Positions 11,167 to 21,584 of a stretch of DNA of 64,000 nucleotides are shown here, in pieces; positions within the stretch are counted from its first letter, which is position 1, and every line of letters begins with the position of its first letter. The position numbers were made by a program, and so were the translations under genes. Below the pieces are notes generated by a model. That model saw only the letters and a list, made by a program, of their open reading frames with translations. It was not told where the DNA came from and searched no databases. The stretch spans positions 62,001-126,000 of the forward strand of contig CAWDDB010000005.1 in NCBI GenBank assembly GCA_963800975.1, given 5' to 3'. Source of the stretch: JALYGY01 sp963800975. Its GTDB lineage: Bacteria > Actinomycetota > Rubrobacteria > Rubrobacterales > Rubrobacteraceae.

Positions 11167-11391
11167 CGCGATCTGCTTGTCCTGCTCGACCAGGACCCGG
11201 CGGAGAACCTTAGATCCTGGCCGAGGTCCTGGCGCGGGGGCATCCAGGCCACCCGGAGCAGCCGGCCTCGACCGTTCTACCGTCGCCGGGCTGAGGCGGC
11301 GAGTCGGCGGCCTCCTGGGTACGTGGGGCTTGCGGTCGGAGTAGACTCTAGGAGTTTGTAATGGTCCCGCAACGCGCGGAGGGTGACGCAC

Positions 11392-12141
11392 ATGGCTGGC
11401 AGGTTGGATGGCAAGGTGGCGGTGGTGACGGGCGCATCGAGCGGCATCGGAGAGGCGACGGCTGATGCGCTGGCCAGGGAAGGGGCGGCGGTCGTCGTCG
11501 CGGCGAGGCGAGAGGACAGGCTCGCCGGGCTCGTCGAGCGGATCGAGGGAGCCGGCGGGCGGGTGCTCGCCGCGGTGTGCGACGTCGCGGACGAGAGCCA
11601 GGCGCACGGCCTGATCCGGAAGGCCAGGGATGAGTTCGGTAGCGTCGACATCCTGGTCAACAACGCCGGCGTCATGCTCCTCTCCACGATAGGCAAAGGC
11701 CTCTCGGACGAGTGGCGCCAGATGTTCGACGTGAACGTGCTCGGGCTCCTTTACACCACCGACGCCGCAATAGCGGCGATGAAGGAGCAGGGGTCGGGGC
11801 ACCTCGTCAACGTCTCCTCGGTCGCCGGGCGCAAGGTGACCCGCGACTCCAGTGGGGTCTACGCGGGCAGCAAGTTCGCGGTAGTCGCCATCTCGGAGGG
11901 CCTGAGGCAGGAGCTCCTGGAGGACAACATCAGGGTCACGGTCGTCGAGCCGGGGGCCGTCGCGACCGAGCTCACGGACCACATAACCGACGAGGACGCC
12001 AGGGACGCCGTAAGCGCCCTGCACAACCTCGAGATCCTGCAGTCAGAGGACATCGCCAACGCCATCGTCTACGCGGTGACGCAGCCAGACCGGGTGAGCG
12101 TTAACGAGATCCTGATCCGGCCGACCCAGCAGCCCGTGTAG
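11392..12141 (+). CDS. Short-chain dehydrogenase/reductase (SDR)
   Basis: 249 aa. I choose ATG 11392 because GGAGGG lies 8 bp upstream; an in-frame GTG at 11383 overlaps that site. Classical SDR marks: cofactor motif VTGASSGIGEATADALAREG (TGxxxGxG), NNAGVM, Ser of the active site in VNVSSVAG and YAGSKFAVV (YxxxK). The Arg-rich segment after the second strand (AARREDRL) favours NADP(H). Substrate unknown. It is monocistronic, bounded on both sides by related palindromic repeats. Confidence 0.9.
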   Translation: MAGRLDGKVAVVTGASSGIGEATADALAREGAAVVVAARREDRLAGLVERIEGAGGRVLAAVCDVADESQAHGLIRKARDEFGSVDILVNNAGVMLLSTIGKGLSDEWRQMFDVNVLGLLYTTDAAIAAMKEQGSGHLVNVSSVAGRKVTRDSSGVYAGSKFAVVAISEGLRQELLEDNIRVTVVEPGAVATELTDHITDEDARDAVSALHNLEILQSEDIANAIVYAVTQPDRVSVNEILIRPTQQPV

Positions 12142-12160
12142 GCTTCTGGTTACCGACTTC

Positions 12161-12186
12161 GGTAGGGGACGTTCGCGAACCGTCCT
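12161..12186. repeat. Second palindromic repeat, downstream of the SDR
   Basis: GGACGTTCGCGAACCGTCC forms an inverted repeat with a one-base bulge and shares the core GTTCGCGAAC with the copy after the amidase. Its place 20-45 bp after a stop codon fits a terminator or REP element. The rest of 12142-12425 holds no supported gene. Confidence 0.65.
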
Positions 12187-12425
12187 TGCTCGCGCGACTG
12201 CAGCCGGGCAAGACGGAGCCAGTATACACCTCCGCCGTCCAGGCCCCCGACAACATCGGGGACGAAAGCATGCCGGGGCAGGGCGTAAACACGTTCAAGC
12301 CCACCCGGGGGACGATCGTAAGTGGCGACGGTAACCCGAGCCCGGCTGTGTCCAACGCGCCTGCCCGCGTCCCTCCGTACGCCGGCCTGGACGATACGGC
12401 GCTTTCGAAATGGGATCAAGCGCGG

Positions 12426-12899
12426 CTAGACCGGCTCGATGGTGCCCTCGTACCTGAGGCCCTGGATCTTCCCCTCTTCTCCCGCGTCCACGAAGAATAC
12501 CGAGGTCTCGCCGGACGGTTGGATGATCTCCCCCTCGACGCGCAGCGGGGAGCCTTCGGATACGGTCCCGAGCGGTAGCCGCTCGCCGTCGGCATCGTAG
12601 GAGTAGACCCGTGCCTCGCCGCCCCGAACCGAGATCTGCGCCGTGAGCCTGTAGGCGCCGGAGAGCTCTTCCTCCTCGTCGTCCGCGTCTCCGAAGTCGA
12701 TGCCGACGGAGCCGCTCACGCTCTCCGCGGCGCCGCTGCAAGTTACGGTCCGCTCGGCGAGCAGACCGCCGGTCGAGGTGCAGGTCTGGCTGTAGTTTGA
12801 GATCGTCCCGCCCTCGCATCCGGCGAGCAAGGCGCCAAGGGCGAGGATGAGCAACAACCTTCTCAAGGTGCGTGGATCCGGGGCAACACGCGAAGTCAT
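12426..12899 (-). CDS. Putative lipoprotein of unknown function
   Basis: 157 aa from ATG 12899; earlier non-ATG starts are possible. Signal peptide with lipobox: RRLLLILALGALLAGCEGG, cleavage before Cys, so the protein should be anchored to the outer face of the membrane. The mature part is acidic with two further cysteines (TCTSTGG, VTCSG), a spacing reminiscent of DUF4333-type lipoproteins, but I cannot assign a family firmly. Its start lies 13 bp before the stop side of the DUF1385 gene on the same strand, so the two are probably co-transcribed. Confidence 0.7.
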   Translation of the reverse strand: MTSRVAPDPRTLRRLLLILALGALLAGCEGGTISNYSQTCTSTGGLLAERTVTCSGAAESVSGSVGIDFGDADDEEEELSGAYRLTAQISVRGGEARVYSYDADGERLPLGTVSEGSPLRVEGEIIQPSGETSVFFVDAGEEGKIQGLRYEGTIEPV

Positions 12900-12912
12900 A
12901 CGGAGCGCCTCG

Positions 12913-13767
12913 CTAGGGCCGGGCGGGAGAGCCCGCAAGCTGGCCGCTAGCGACGCGCCCCTCTTCGGCCTCGACCAGCCGGTTCAGGGACTCGACGGCT
13001 ACCTCGAGCTCGGCGCGGCGGGGCTCGGTGGTCGTGAAGTACCGCTGCAGGAAGTTGCCTACGGCGATCGACGGTCGGGTCTGGCCAACGATAAACCAGG
13101 CCTCCGAGATAAAGATGAACTGCAGGATGGCGTAGCCCCACCAGTCGATAAACGGGTCGAGCAAGGCCGCCAGAACGATGTAGCTCAGAATGTTGGTGCC
13201 GCAACGAGGATGGATGCGGCTGCTCTTCCTCGCCCCTTCCAGCGTCACCTCCCCGTAACTCTCGTAGGCGGCGACGACCTTGTGCTCGGCCCCGTGGTAG
13301 CGCCCGATCGGCGTGAACTTCATCGCCGCGAAAAACAGGAGGAGCACAGGCAGGATCGGGAACTCAGCGAAGAAGGCGAAGACCCCGCCGAGCGGGCCAG
13401 CCCCGCTCCCGAACTCCATCAGGCGAACGAACAGCCAGAGGCCCGCGAGGGTGGCCAGGAAGAACAAGAGGACCCAGAAAGAGCCCACGACCTGCATGAC
13501 GAGCCGGCCCCAGAAAAAGACGGACCGGATTATGGGCACGCGGGAGAGGCGCAGGATGGCGGGATTCTTCGGCTTCTTTATGTTGGAGGGCTGGACCTTT
13601 ACGTGGACCTTGCCCTTCCGCCGATACGCCACGCTCATGTAATTCGGGCCGAAGAGGTCCAGGCCGTCCCAATGGGCCATGCCGCCGAAAAGCAGGCGCT
13701 CCTTCTTCTCTCCTTCTGCGGAGTCTCTCGCCAAAACGCTCCCTCTTCGGCCGGGATCAAGGAACAA
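12913..13767 (-). CDS. DUF1385 (YqhQ-like) membrane protein
   Basis: 284 aa if TTG 13767 is used; a later start is possible because the conserved part begins at LLFGGMAHWDGLDLFGP. Diagnostic motifs: IGRYHGAEHKVVAAYE and SRIHPRCGTNIL, with two hydrophobic pairs on either side (VFFWGRLVMQVVGSFWVLLF and FPILPVLLLFFAAMKF). The conserved His/Cys residues suggest metal binding, but no biochemical role is established for the family. It is divergent from the AI-2E gene and upstream of the lipoprotein gene. Confidence 0.85.
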   Translation of the reverse strand: MFLDPGRRGSVLARDSAEGEKKERLLFGGMAHWDGLDLFGPNYMSVAYRRKGKVHVKVQPSNIKKPKNPAILRLSRVPIIRSVFFWGRLVMQVVGSFWVLLFFLATLAGLWLFVRLMEFGSGAGPLGGVFAFFAEFPILPVLLLFFAAMKFTPIGRYHGAEHKVVAAYESYGEVTLEGARKSSRIHPRCGTNILSYIVLAALLDPFIDWWGYAILQFIFISEAWFIVGQTRPSIAVGNFLQRYFTTTEPRRAELEVAVESLNRLVEAEEGRVASGQLAGSPARP

Positions 13768-14955
13768 GAGGTTAGCACGTCGGCCGGGATGCGTGACCGC
13801 GGGCTTCGGTTTTTCGGCCCGTCCGGCTGCGGGTAGAATGGCTGCCGGAGAGCAGGCTACCTCGAGGAGACGCCTTGCAAGGGTCGGGCGAGACCGCGCG
13901 GACCCGCGTAGTCTACGTTGGCATCGGGATCATCTTCGCGCTCGTGCTCGCCAGCTACCTGGTCTACCAGATCGCGGTCGTTGTCCTCGTGTTGCTGCTC
14001 ACGCTGCTATTCTCGGTCATCATCAGCGCCCCCGTGGACTACCTAGAGCACCGGGGCGTGAGCCGGGGCCTCGGCACGCTGGCGGTCTTCGGGGGGCTGG
14101 TGGTCGGGCTCACCGTGCTGGGCGCCGCGCTCGCCCCGACCATCTCGGATCAGGCGCGGGAGCTGCGGGAGACCTTCCCGGTGCTCCTGGAGAACGCGCA
14201 GGACGTCGCGGCGCGGCTGCAGGATGCCCTCGGCCTCGGGACCTCGTTCGGTCTTGACGGGCTCAACGTGGTGGACTCGGCGCGTAACTTCTTCTCGGGC
14301 GGCACGCTGACGACGGTGGCGAACGTGGGCGCGGGCGTGGCGAGCGTGCTGTCCTTCGCGGTGGTGATCGTCATCGCCACCATCTACGCCGTCGCGCGGC
14401 CCCGGCCGCTCATAGACGGTTTCGTGGCCCTCTTCCCCGCGGGGCGCAGGCAGGAGGTGCGCGAGATCCTGGGCCGCATGTACGTGACGGTCCAGCGCTG
14501 GTTCGTGGGCCAGCTCGGGTCCATGCTCATCATCGGGGTCCTCTCGACCGTGGCGCTGTACCTGATCGGGATCCCCTTCGCGCTGTTGCTCGGAATCTTC
14601 AGCGGCCTGATCTCGTTCATACCGTTCGTGGGGCCCCTGATCTCCGTGATACCGCCCGTCCTCCTGGCCCTGATCGGCACGCCCATAGACGCCCTGTGGG
14701 TGGTTCTGGCCTACGCCATCATCCAGACGATAGAGTCCTACCTGCTGCAGCCCCTGATCATGAGCCGGGCCGTCTCGTTGCACCCCGCGGTCGTGATGTT
14801 CGCGTTGCTGATCATGGGCACGCTCTTCGGCTTTACCGGCGTCCTGCTCGCCGTCCCGCTTGTGGCCGCGCTGCACGTCTTGCTGCGTGAGCTCTGGATA
14901 GAGCGCATGGACACTTTGGGCACGGACACGAACCCCCCGGAAGAGGAGCCCAAAC

Positions 14956-16344
<1,389 letters not shown>

Positions 16345-16350
16345 CGGCCC

Positions 16351-16830
16351 CTACGCTTCGGGCCTGAGATAGAAGAGCGGCTGATCGTACTCGACACCGG
16401 CGGCGTTCTCGGCCAGGACCTCGACGACCTCGCCCGAGACGTCGGCTGAGATCTCGTTCATCAGCTTCATCGCCTCTACGATGCACAGGACCTCGCCGGT
16501 CCTCACCGTGTCCCCCACCTCGACGTACGCGTCCTCCCCGGGCGCCGGGGCCCTGTAGAAGGTCCCGACAAGCGGCGAGCGCACGGGGTGCAGCCCGTCC
16601 ATCTCTACAGCGGAAGGTCCTGCGGGCTCCGGGACGTTCTCGGGCACGGCCGCGAAGGGCGCGGCCTGACCCTCGGGCCTGGCCTTGACCGAGATCTCGA
16701 CGTCGCCCTGCCGCACCCGGATCTCGCCCACCCCGCTCTCGCGCACGAGGTCCACGAGCCGCTCCACCTCCTGCAGCGGCAACGCCTCCCGGTGACTCTG
16801 TTCCTGTCCTGTCTCGTCTACCCCTTGCAT
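16351..16830 (-). CDS. accB: Biotin carboxyl carrier protein of acetyl-CoA carboxylase
   Basis: 159 aa from ATG 16830. N-terminal helix (VERLVDLVRESGVGEIRVRQ), then a linker, then a biotinyl domain whose lysine lies in VEAMKLMNE. The MVGTFY-type start of the domain reads PLVGTFYRAPAPGEDAYVEV. It carries the carboxylated biotin between AccC and the carboxyltransferase. It is the first gene of the accB-accC operon and is divergent from mutL, 81 bp apart. Confidence 0.95.
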   Translation of the reverse strand: MQGVDETGQEQSHREALPLQEVERLVDLVRESGVGEIRVRQGDVEISVKARPEGQAAPFAAVPENVPEPAGPSAVEMDGLHPVRSPLVGTFYRAPAPGEDAYVEVGDTVRTGEVLCIVEAMKLMNEISADVSGEVVEVLAENAAGVEYDQPLFYLRPEA

Positions 16831-16878
16831 AGCCTCGGATTCTACACGTCGTGCCGTGGGAAAGTGCGCCCCCGGATG

Positions 16879-16884
16879 TACAAT
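16879..16884 (+). promoter_or_regulatory. Candidate -10 box of mutL
   Basis: TACAAT, 27 bp before the TTG chosen as the mutL start. The predicted transcript would begin around 16890, after the competing upstream ATG (16876), which supports the TTG start with GAGG at 16904-16907. No convincing -35 box is seen. Confidence 0.45.
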
Positions 16885-16911
16885 GCCGTGAGGTCCCATG
16901 ATCGAGGTCGC

Positions 16912-18705
16912 TTGAGCATCCGAGTCCTTGACCCCCGGGTCGCCCAGCAGGTCGCCGCCGGGGAGGTAGTCGACCGTCCAGCCTCCGTGGTGAAGGAGCT
17001 GGCCGAGAACGCCCTGGACGCGGGCGCCACTCGCGTCGAGGTGGAGCTCGGCGACGGCGGAACCTCCCGCATCCTGGTGCGCGACGACGGCTCCGGCATG
17101 TCGCCCGAGGACGCCGGTCTCTCGGTCCTGAGGCACGCGACGAGCAAGATCCGGGCCGTCGGGGATATCGAGGCCGTGACGACACTGGGGTTCCGCGGCG
17201 AGGCGCTCCCGTCGATCGCGAGCGTCTCGTCCTTCTCGCTCACGACCTCGACCGGCGAAGGCAGCGGGTCGCGCATCGCCGTCGAGGGCGGCGCCGAGGC
17301 CGAGGTCTCCCCCGCCTCCCACCCCAGGGGCACGACCGTGCTCGTGGACAGGCTTTTCTACAACGTCCCGGCCAGGCGGGCTTTTCTCAGGGGCGCGCGG
17401 GCGGAGCGGGCGGCGATCTCCGAGGTCATGACCCACCTCGCCCTAGCCCACCCCGAGGTTGCCTTCCGGCTGACGGAAGGGGGCAGGGACTACCTTTCTT
17501 TGCCCGCCGCGCGGGATCTCCTGGAGCGCCTGGCCCAGACGCTGGGCGTCGCCAAGGCGCGCGCGATGCGCAGGGTCGAGTACGAGTCCGGTGCATTCAG
17601 CATCATGGGCTTCGCCGCGCTGCCGAGCCTCACCGAGGGGAGCCGCGCCCACCAGACGATCTCCGTGAACGGCCGCTTCGTGCGGGCCGAGAACCTGCAC
17701 CGTGGGCTGGACGACGCCTACCGCGCGACCGTCCCGGGCGGCCGTTACCCGCCCGTGGCCATCGAGCTGGACGTGGACCCGAGGAGGGTGGACGTGAACG
17801 TCCACCCCACCAAGCAGGTCGTCCGCTTCTCCGAAGAGCGGGCCGCGCGCGACGCCGTCGCCGCCGCCGTCCGCACCGCCATAGAGTGGCGCCCGCCGGC
17901 CCCCACGACTTCTCCCCGCCAGACGGAACGGACCTTCACCCAGGAGCGGCTCTCGCCGCGACCGTCGCCCCATTCCTGGGAAGGCCCCCCCCGCACGGCC
18001 GAGGACCGGCCAGCCTACCCATCCCCGGCGGCGCGCGACCTGCGGGAGGTGCGCGAGCGTCTCGCGGAGGCCTCCATGCCGCTGGCGGAGGAGCGGGCGC
18101 CCTACGGAGAGCTGCCCGAGCGCGGCGCGCTGCCGGCGCTCGAGGACCTGCGGGTCATAGGCCAGCTCGCCGCCGGCTACATCCTCGTCGAGGAGCCAGA
18201 GGAGGCCATGTGGGTGGTGGACCAGCACGTAGCCCACGAGCGGGCCATCCTGGACCGGCTGCAGGACTCGGACAGCCCCGCCACCATGCAGAGCCTGCTC
18301 GTCCCCGAGGTCGTCGAGCTCTCGCCCTCGGAGACCGAGGCCGCAGCCGCGAGCCTCGATGAGCTCTCCGTCTACGGCTTCGAGGCCGAGCCCTTCGGCC
18401 CGCGCTCCATCAGGGTGACGGCCGTGATCTCCACGCTCGCCGACAGGGACATCGCGGGCGCCTTCAAGGACGCCCTCTCCGCCATTACCGGAACCGACCC
18501 GGGCCACAACCGCGAGGACCGCATCCTGGCCACGATCGCCTGCCACTCGGCCGTCAAGATGGGCGACAGGCTCTCCCAGCCCGAGATGGAGGCCCTCGTA
18601 AAGGACTGGCTCACCAGCCGCCTCCCAGCCACCTGCCCGCACGGCCGCTCCATCTGCTTCCGCCTCGGACTGCACGAGGTTGCCCGCAAGCTCGACCGGC
18701 ACTGA
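16912..18705 (+). CDS. mutL: DNA mismatch repair protein MutL
   Basis: 597 aa from TTG 16912. N-terminal GHKL ATPase: VVKELAENALDAG, RDDGSGM and TLGFRGEALPSIASVS. A Pro-rich linker (about residues 330-385) leads to the C-terminal dimerisation domain. Endonuclease-type motifs are present but slightly altered: DQHVAHERAILD (consensus DQHA), ACHSAVK and CPHGRS. MutL links mismatch recognition to strand removal. MutS is not in the window. Many Actinobacteria lack MutL, so its presence fits a deep-branching lineage such as Rubrobacteria. A small membrane-protein gene starts 1 bp after its stop. Confidence 0.95.
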   Translation: MSIRVLDPRVAQQVAAGEVVDRPASVVKELAENALDAGATRVEVELGDGGTSRILVRDDGSGMSPEDAGLSVLRHATSKIRAVGDIEAVTTLGFRGEALPSIASVSSFSLTTSTGEGSGSRIAVEGGAEAEVSPASHPRGTTVLVDRLFYNVPARRAFLRGARAERAAISEVMTHLALAHPEVAFRLTEGGRDYLSLPAARDLLERLAQTLGVAKARAMRRVEYESGAFSIMGFAALPSLTEGSRAHQTISVNGRFVRAENLHRGLDDAYRATVPGGRYPPVAIELDVDPRRVDVNVHPTKQVVRFSEERAARDAVAAAVRTAIEWRPPAPTTSPRQTERTFTQERLSPRPSPHSWEGPPRTAEDRPAYPSPAARDLREVRERLAEASMPLAEERAPYGELPERGALPALEDLRVIGQLAAGYILVEEPEEAMWVVDQHVAHERAILDRLQDSDSPATMQSLLVPEVVELSPSETEAAAASLDELSVYGFEAEPFGPRSIRVTAVISTLADRDIAGAFKDALSAITGTDPGHNREDRILATIACHSAVKMGDRLSQPEMEALVKDWLTSRLPATCPHGRSICFRLGLHEVARKLDRH

Positions 18706-18706
18706 G

Positions 18707-18871
18707 TTGAGCGCGTCCTTCTGGTTCCTCGGCGCGATCTCCTGCGCCCTCGCCAGTGCGTTTTTCTGGCTGCTCGCGCTGCGCGCCGGGGACAGGACCC
18801 TGGCCTTGATGACGGCGGCCGCCACCGTGGCCTGCTGCGTGGCCGCCTTCTTGCTTATGAGGATGCTTTGA
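18707..18871 (+). CDS. Small two-helix membrane protein
   Basis: 54 aa from TTG 18707, one base after the mutL stop. Two hydrophobic helices (FWFLGAISCALASAFFWLLAL and LMTAAATVACCVAAFLLM) joined by RAGDRTLA. Translational coupling to mutL suggests it is expressed, but I know no family and no link to repair. It could be a chance frame, although the two clean helices and the tight spacing argue against that. Confidence 0.55.
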   Translation: MSASFWFLGAISCALASAFFWLLALRAGDRTLALMTAAATVACCVAAFLLMRML

Positions 18872-18991
18872 AATAGGCGGCCGACAGGGACCACGAGGTC
18901 GACGAGCTTGCGAGGGAGCTTTTCTTGGCATTGTGCTAGGATGCCCCATCGCGATAGGCATTGAGCCGTCAGAAACGGGAGGGGTGACGGG

Positions 18992-19372
18992 ATGAGTTGG
19001 TATCTGGAGGCGCTCAAGAAGTACGCCGTTTTCGGCGGCAGATCCAGGCGCAAGGAGTACTGGTACTTCGTGCTCTTCAACCTGATCGTGTATGTGGTGC
19101 TGACGATGATCGATTTCCTCCTCGGCACCTTCAGCTTCTCCGCCAACGTAGGCCTGCTGAGCGGCATCTACAGCGTGGCGGTCATCATTCCGACGCTGGC
19201 GGTGGCCGTGAGGAGGCTTCACGACATCGACCGCACCGGCTGGTGGTTGCTGATTGGCCTGATTCCGGTAATAGGGACGATAGTGCTCATAGTGTTCCAC
19301 GTGACGGACAGCACGCCGGGCAACAATCGGTACGGCCCCAACCCGAAGGAAGCCGCCACCAGGGTGGTCTGA
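18992..19372 (+). CDS. DUF805 membrane protein
   Basis: 126 aa; GGAGGGGTGACGGG precedes the ATG. Family hallmarks: N-terminal W-x-L-x-A-LKKYAVFGGRSRRKEYWYF, central RRLHDIDRTGWWLLIGLIP and C-terminal PGNNRYGPNP. Four membrane helices. DUF805 proteins are widespread and of unknown function. Monocistronic. The 270 bp that follow hold no other gene than the leader of the next one. Confidence 0.92.
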   Translation: MSWYLEALKKYAVFGGRSRRKEYWYFVLFNLIVYVVLTMIDFLLGTFSFSANVGLLSGIYSVAVIIPTLAVAVRRLHDIDRTGWWLLIGLIPVIGTIVLIVFHVTDSTPGNNRYGPNPKEAATRVV

Positions 19373-19642
19373 GGCACCCTTAGGCTCGTCCCGGGCATTG
19401 CCCACTACCGGGTCTTCCTCGTCCCCATAACCGCGCAGGTCCATCTCTGCCGCGTTGAAGCGCCCCGGTGGGAGCCATTAGAAGGTAGCTTGGTACGCCC
19501 TGCTCAGAACTTCGCGTGGTGCCGATCGAAGTCGGTGCGCGCCATACGGGTGCTTGTCAAAGACGATCCAAAAAGTGCGATACTGCACCTTTGCGATTGC
19601 TCCAACTTGGAGTCAATGATCCCCTACGGGAGGAGCGAGAAG

Positions 19643-20071
19643 ATGCGCAGGCTGGTAACGCTAATCGGGATGGGGGCGCTGCTCGTCGTGGTGGCCGCCG
19701 GGATGGCTATTGCCATCACGAAGACGTGCAACGACAGGCTCCCCTGCGAAGGTACCGAGCGCGACGACGTGCTCTACGAGCGGTTGGGCGCGGATCAGGA
19801 CCGCATAAAAGGCCTGGACGGGCGCGACGTGATCGACGCGAACACCTTCGACCCGGACAAGGACATTTTGCTCGGGGGAGCTGGGCGCGACAGGCTGCTC
19901 TCCAACGACACGGATCAGAACGACCTGGCCAACGGCGGCCGGGGCCGCGACACCTGCTACGTCAACCAGCGCGACCGTGTCAGGAGCTGCGAGGTCGTGC
20001 GCAGAGCAATATTCAGGGCCGGGACCAGCGACGTGTCGGCAGACCTGGCACGGGGGGCGTTCGGGAGGTAA
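19643..20071 (+). CDS. Secreted RTX-like calcium-binding protein (short)
   Basis: 142 aa from ATG 19643, preceded by GGGAGGAG. Signal peptide LVTLIGMGALLVVVAAGMAIA, then a short run of hemolysin-type repeats (GTERDDVLYERLGADQDRIK, GLDGRDVIDA, LLGGAGRDRLLS, NGGRGRD) and a cysteine pair (CYVNQRDRVRSC). RTX nonapeptides bind calcium outside the cell; such short proteins in Rubrobacter-type genomes have no assigned role. Two relatives lie at 21585-22404 and 49747-50289. Confidence 0.78.
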   Translation: MRRLVTLIGMGALLVVVAAGMAIAITKTCNDRLPCEGTERDDVLYERLGADQDRIKGLDGRDVIDANTFDPDKDILLGGAGRDRLLSNDTDQNDLANGGRGRDTCYVNQRDRVRSCEVVRRAIFRAGTSDVSADLARGAFGR

Positions 20072-20078
20072 TAGCGCA

Positions 20079-21353
20079 CTACGCCGTCTGCCGGGTCTCG
20101 GTGGGCGCGTTGGGACGCAGCCACAAAGCGACGTGGGCGGGTTGCATCGTCTCCTCGACCACCGCTTCGAGATGGTCGCTCAGAGCGTCGAGGTCTGTCT
20201 CGTTCCTCAGCCTCTCTGAGAAGGCCTCGAGGCTCTTCCTCGCGTCGTACTTGCTGCGGTAGAAGCGGCGGTCCACGAACGCCTGCACCCTGCGCCTGAG
20301 GGGGTTGAACCCGGCCGCGATTGCCAGCGTGGACGCCACGATCGCGAGCTGCGACTCCTCCCCGGTCAGCGTCCGGAAGAAGTACTGCAAAAAGACCACG
20401 CCACCAACGTAGACCGCGGCAAGCGTGGCGCTCAGGGTGCCGTAGACGAGGGTGCGGTTGATCAGGACGTCTATGTCGTAGAGGCGGTGCCTCACGATCG
20501 CGATGCCCGTGAAGACCGGCAACCCGAGTATGGCGACGGACATTACGAAGATGCTGACCGGCACGCTCCAGCGGCCGATCAGGCCACCCACGCAGATGGC
20601 GCCGACCGCCACCGCGCCCCAGTAGGCGAGCCACTTGATCTGCTGGCGTTGCTCGCTGCCGGCTCGCCGGAGCCGAACGATGAGCGAGCCGGCGGCCGCC
20701 ACAAGGGAGCCAGCGGCCAGGACGCTGCCCGCGACCCCCACCGCTCCCACGATCGGGCTTTCGACGCCGTAGGGGTTCGCGATCTGCGGGAAGTCTGTGA
20801 GCGGACCGGCCCGCAGCGCGTAGCCGGCCACGACGCCGGTGACCCCGAGGGCGGCGCCCCAGGCCACGGGTCGCCAGCGGGGCGAAGGTAGCCGACCGCC
20901 GGGGAACAACAGCAGCACGAAGCTCGTGGGGACGTAGGTCAGTAGGATCCACAACCACGAACTGAACCAAGCCGCCGCCTCGCCCGCGCTCCCCGGGCCG
21001 AAACCGCTCGTGAGCCAGAACTCGGCGTAGTCCCCGGCGAAGGAGTTGAGGCCTATCATCACGCCCACGCCGCAGAACAGCCATCCTATCGTGTTGCGGG
21101 GGTGGCGGGAGGCGATGATGGCGCCCACGCCCGAGAAGGCGAGCAGCGTAACCAGGTCGGCTACGACGCTGCCATCGCTCACCTCGCCGCCGGATTGGAG
21201 GTTCAGAACGGCAGAGCTCGCCGCACGGGACAACACGATCCCACCAACTAGCAGCGTCAGGGATAGCGCCGCGAGCGACGAGGCGAGCCAGGCGGCGGCG
21301 CGGCTCCTCGTCCCGCCGACCCCTCGGCCCCGCTCGCCCGTCCGTAGCGCCAT
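20079..21353 (-). CDS. Multi-helix membrane sensor-like protein lacking a kinase domain
   Basis: 424 aa with about nine membrane helices. The C-terminal third carries the linker typical of a class of NarL/ComP-like sensor kinases: VRHRLYDIDVLINRTLVYG, NPLRRRVQAFVDRRFYRSKY and LRNETDLDALSDHL, ending in TMQPAHVALWLRP. In full kinases a GAF or HATPase region follows; here the protein ends. It may work with a separate kinase or be a degenerate sensor. A paralogue of the same architecture is at 52033-53373, and the two share 52 bp of upstream sequence. Confidence 0.8.
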   Translation of the reverse strand: MALRTGERGRGVGGTRSRAAAWLASSLAALSLTLLVGGIVLSRAASSAVLNLQSGGEVSDGSVVADLVTLLAFSGVGAIIASRHPRNTIGWLFCGVGVMIGLNSFAGDYAEFWLTSGFGPGSAGEAAAWFSSWLWILLTYVPTSFVLLLFPGGRLPSPRWRPVAWGAALGVTGVVAGYALRAGPLTDFPQIANPYGVESPIVGAVGVAGSVLAAGSLVAAAGSLIVRLRRAGSEQRQQIKWLAYWGAVAVGAICVGGLIGRWSVPVSIFVMSVAILGLPVFTGIAIVRHRLYDIDVLINRTLVYGTLSATLAAVYVGGVVFLQYFFRTLTGEESQLAIVASTLAIAAGFNPLRRRVQAFVDRRFYRSKYDARKSLEAFSERLRNETDLDALSDHLEAVVEETMQPAHVALWLRPNAPTETRQTA

Positions 21354-21405
21354 GACACCACTCTACAGGGCTACCGTCTCCCGAACGTTACGACAACCGT
21401 TACGA
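21354..21405 (-). promoter_or_regulatory. Upstream region conserved with the 52 kb paralogue
   Basis: Directly before the start codon, 43 of 52 positions match 53374-53425 without gaps. The far part contains, on the minus strand, two TCGTAACG half-sites separated by GTTG, starting 32 bp from the start codon in both genes. Closer in, GTAGAGT resembles a -10 box and would leave almost no leader. Confidence 0.65.
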
Positions 21406-21530
21406 AACCAGGCCGGAAGCAAGCCCGGGGAAACTCCTTCTGGACATCGGCGTCTAACAACGTCGAGGCAACCGCTAGTACGTCCGCACAACCAGCTGCC
21501 GGGGTCTGTCGCTCCCTGATTCACCAGCGC

Positions 21531-21563
21531 CGTAGAATTTCTAGGCACTCGAGTGAAAAGGGC
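21531..21563 (+). repeat. Degenerate, outlying copy of the 52-64 kb intergenic element
   Basis: GTAGAATTTCTAGGCACT followed by CGAGTGAAAAGGG resembles the copy at 58890-58932 (TTCTAGGCACTTCGGTGAATAAAG) but lacks the left arm. It lies upstream of the sensor-like gene whose paralogue has a full copy in the same place. Confidence 0.4.
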
Positions 21564-21584
21564 GCGAGGGAAGGGTTGAGGCAA

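Noticed and set aside
16588..16911. Upstream extension of mutL by 108 codons
   Set aside because: It runs through accB on the other strand and past a promoter-like TACAAT; the TTG at 16912 with GAGG and the conserved N terminus fits MutL.
17443..19167. Long minus-strand frame opposite mutL
   Set aside because: Antisense shadow; the mutL frame shows complete GHKL and C-terminal motifs, and no RBS or family match supports the other strand.
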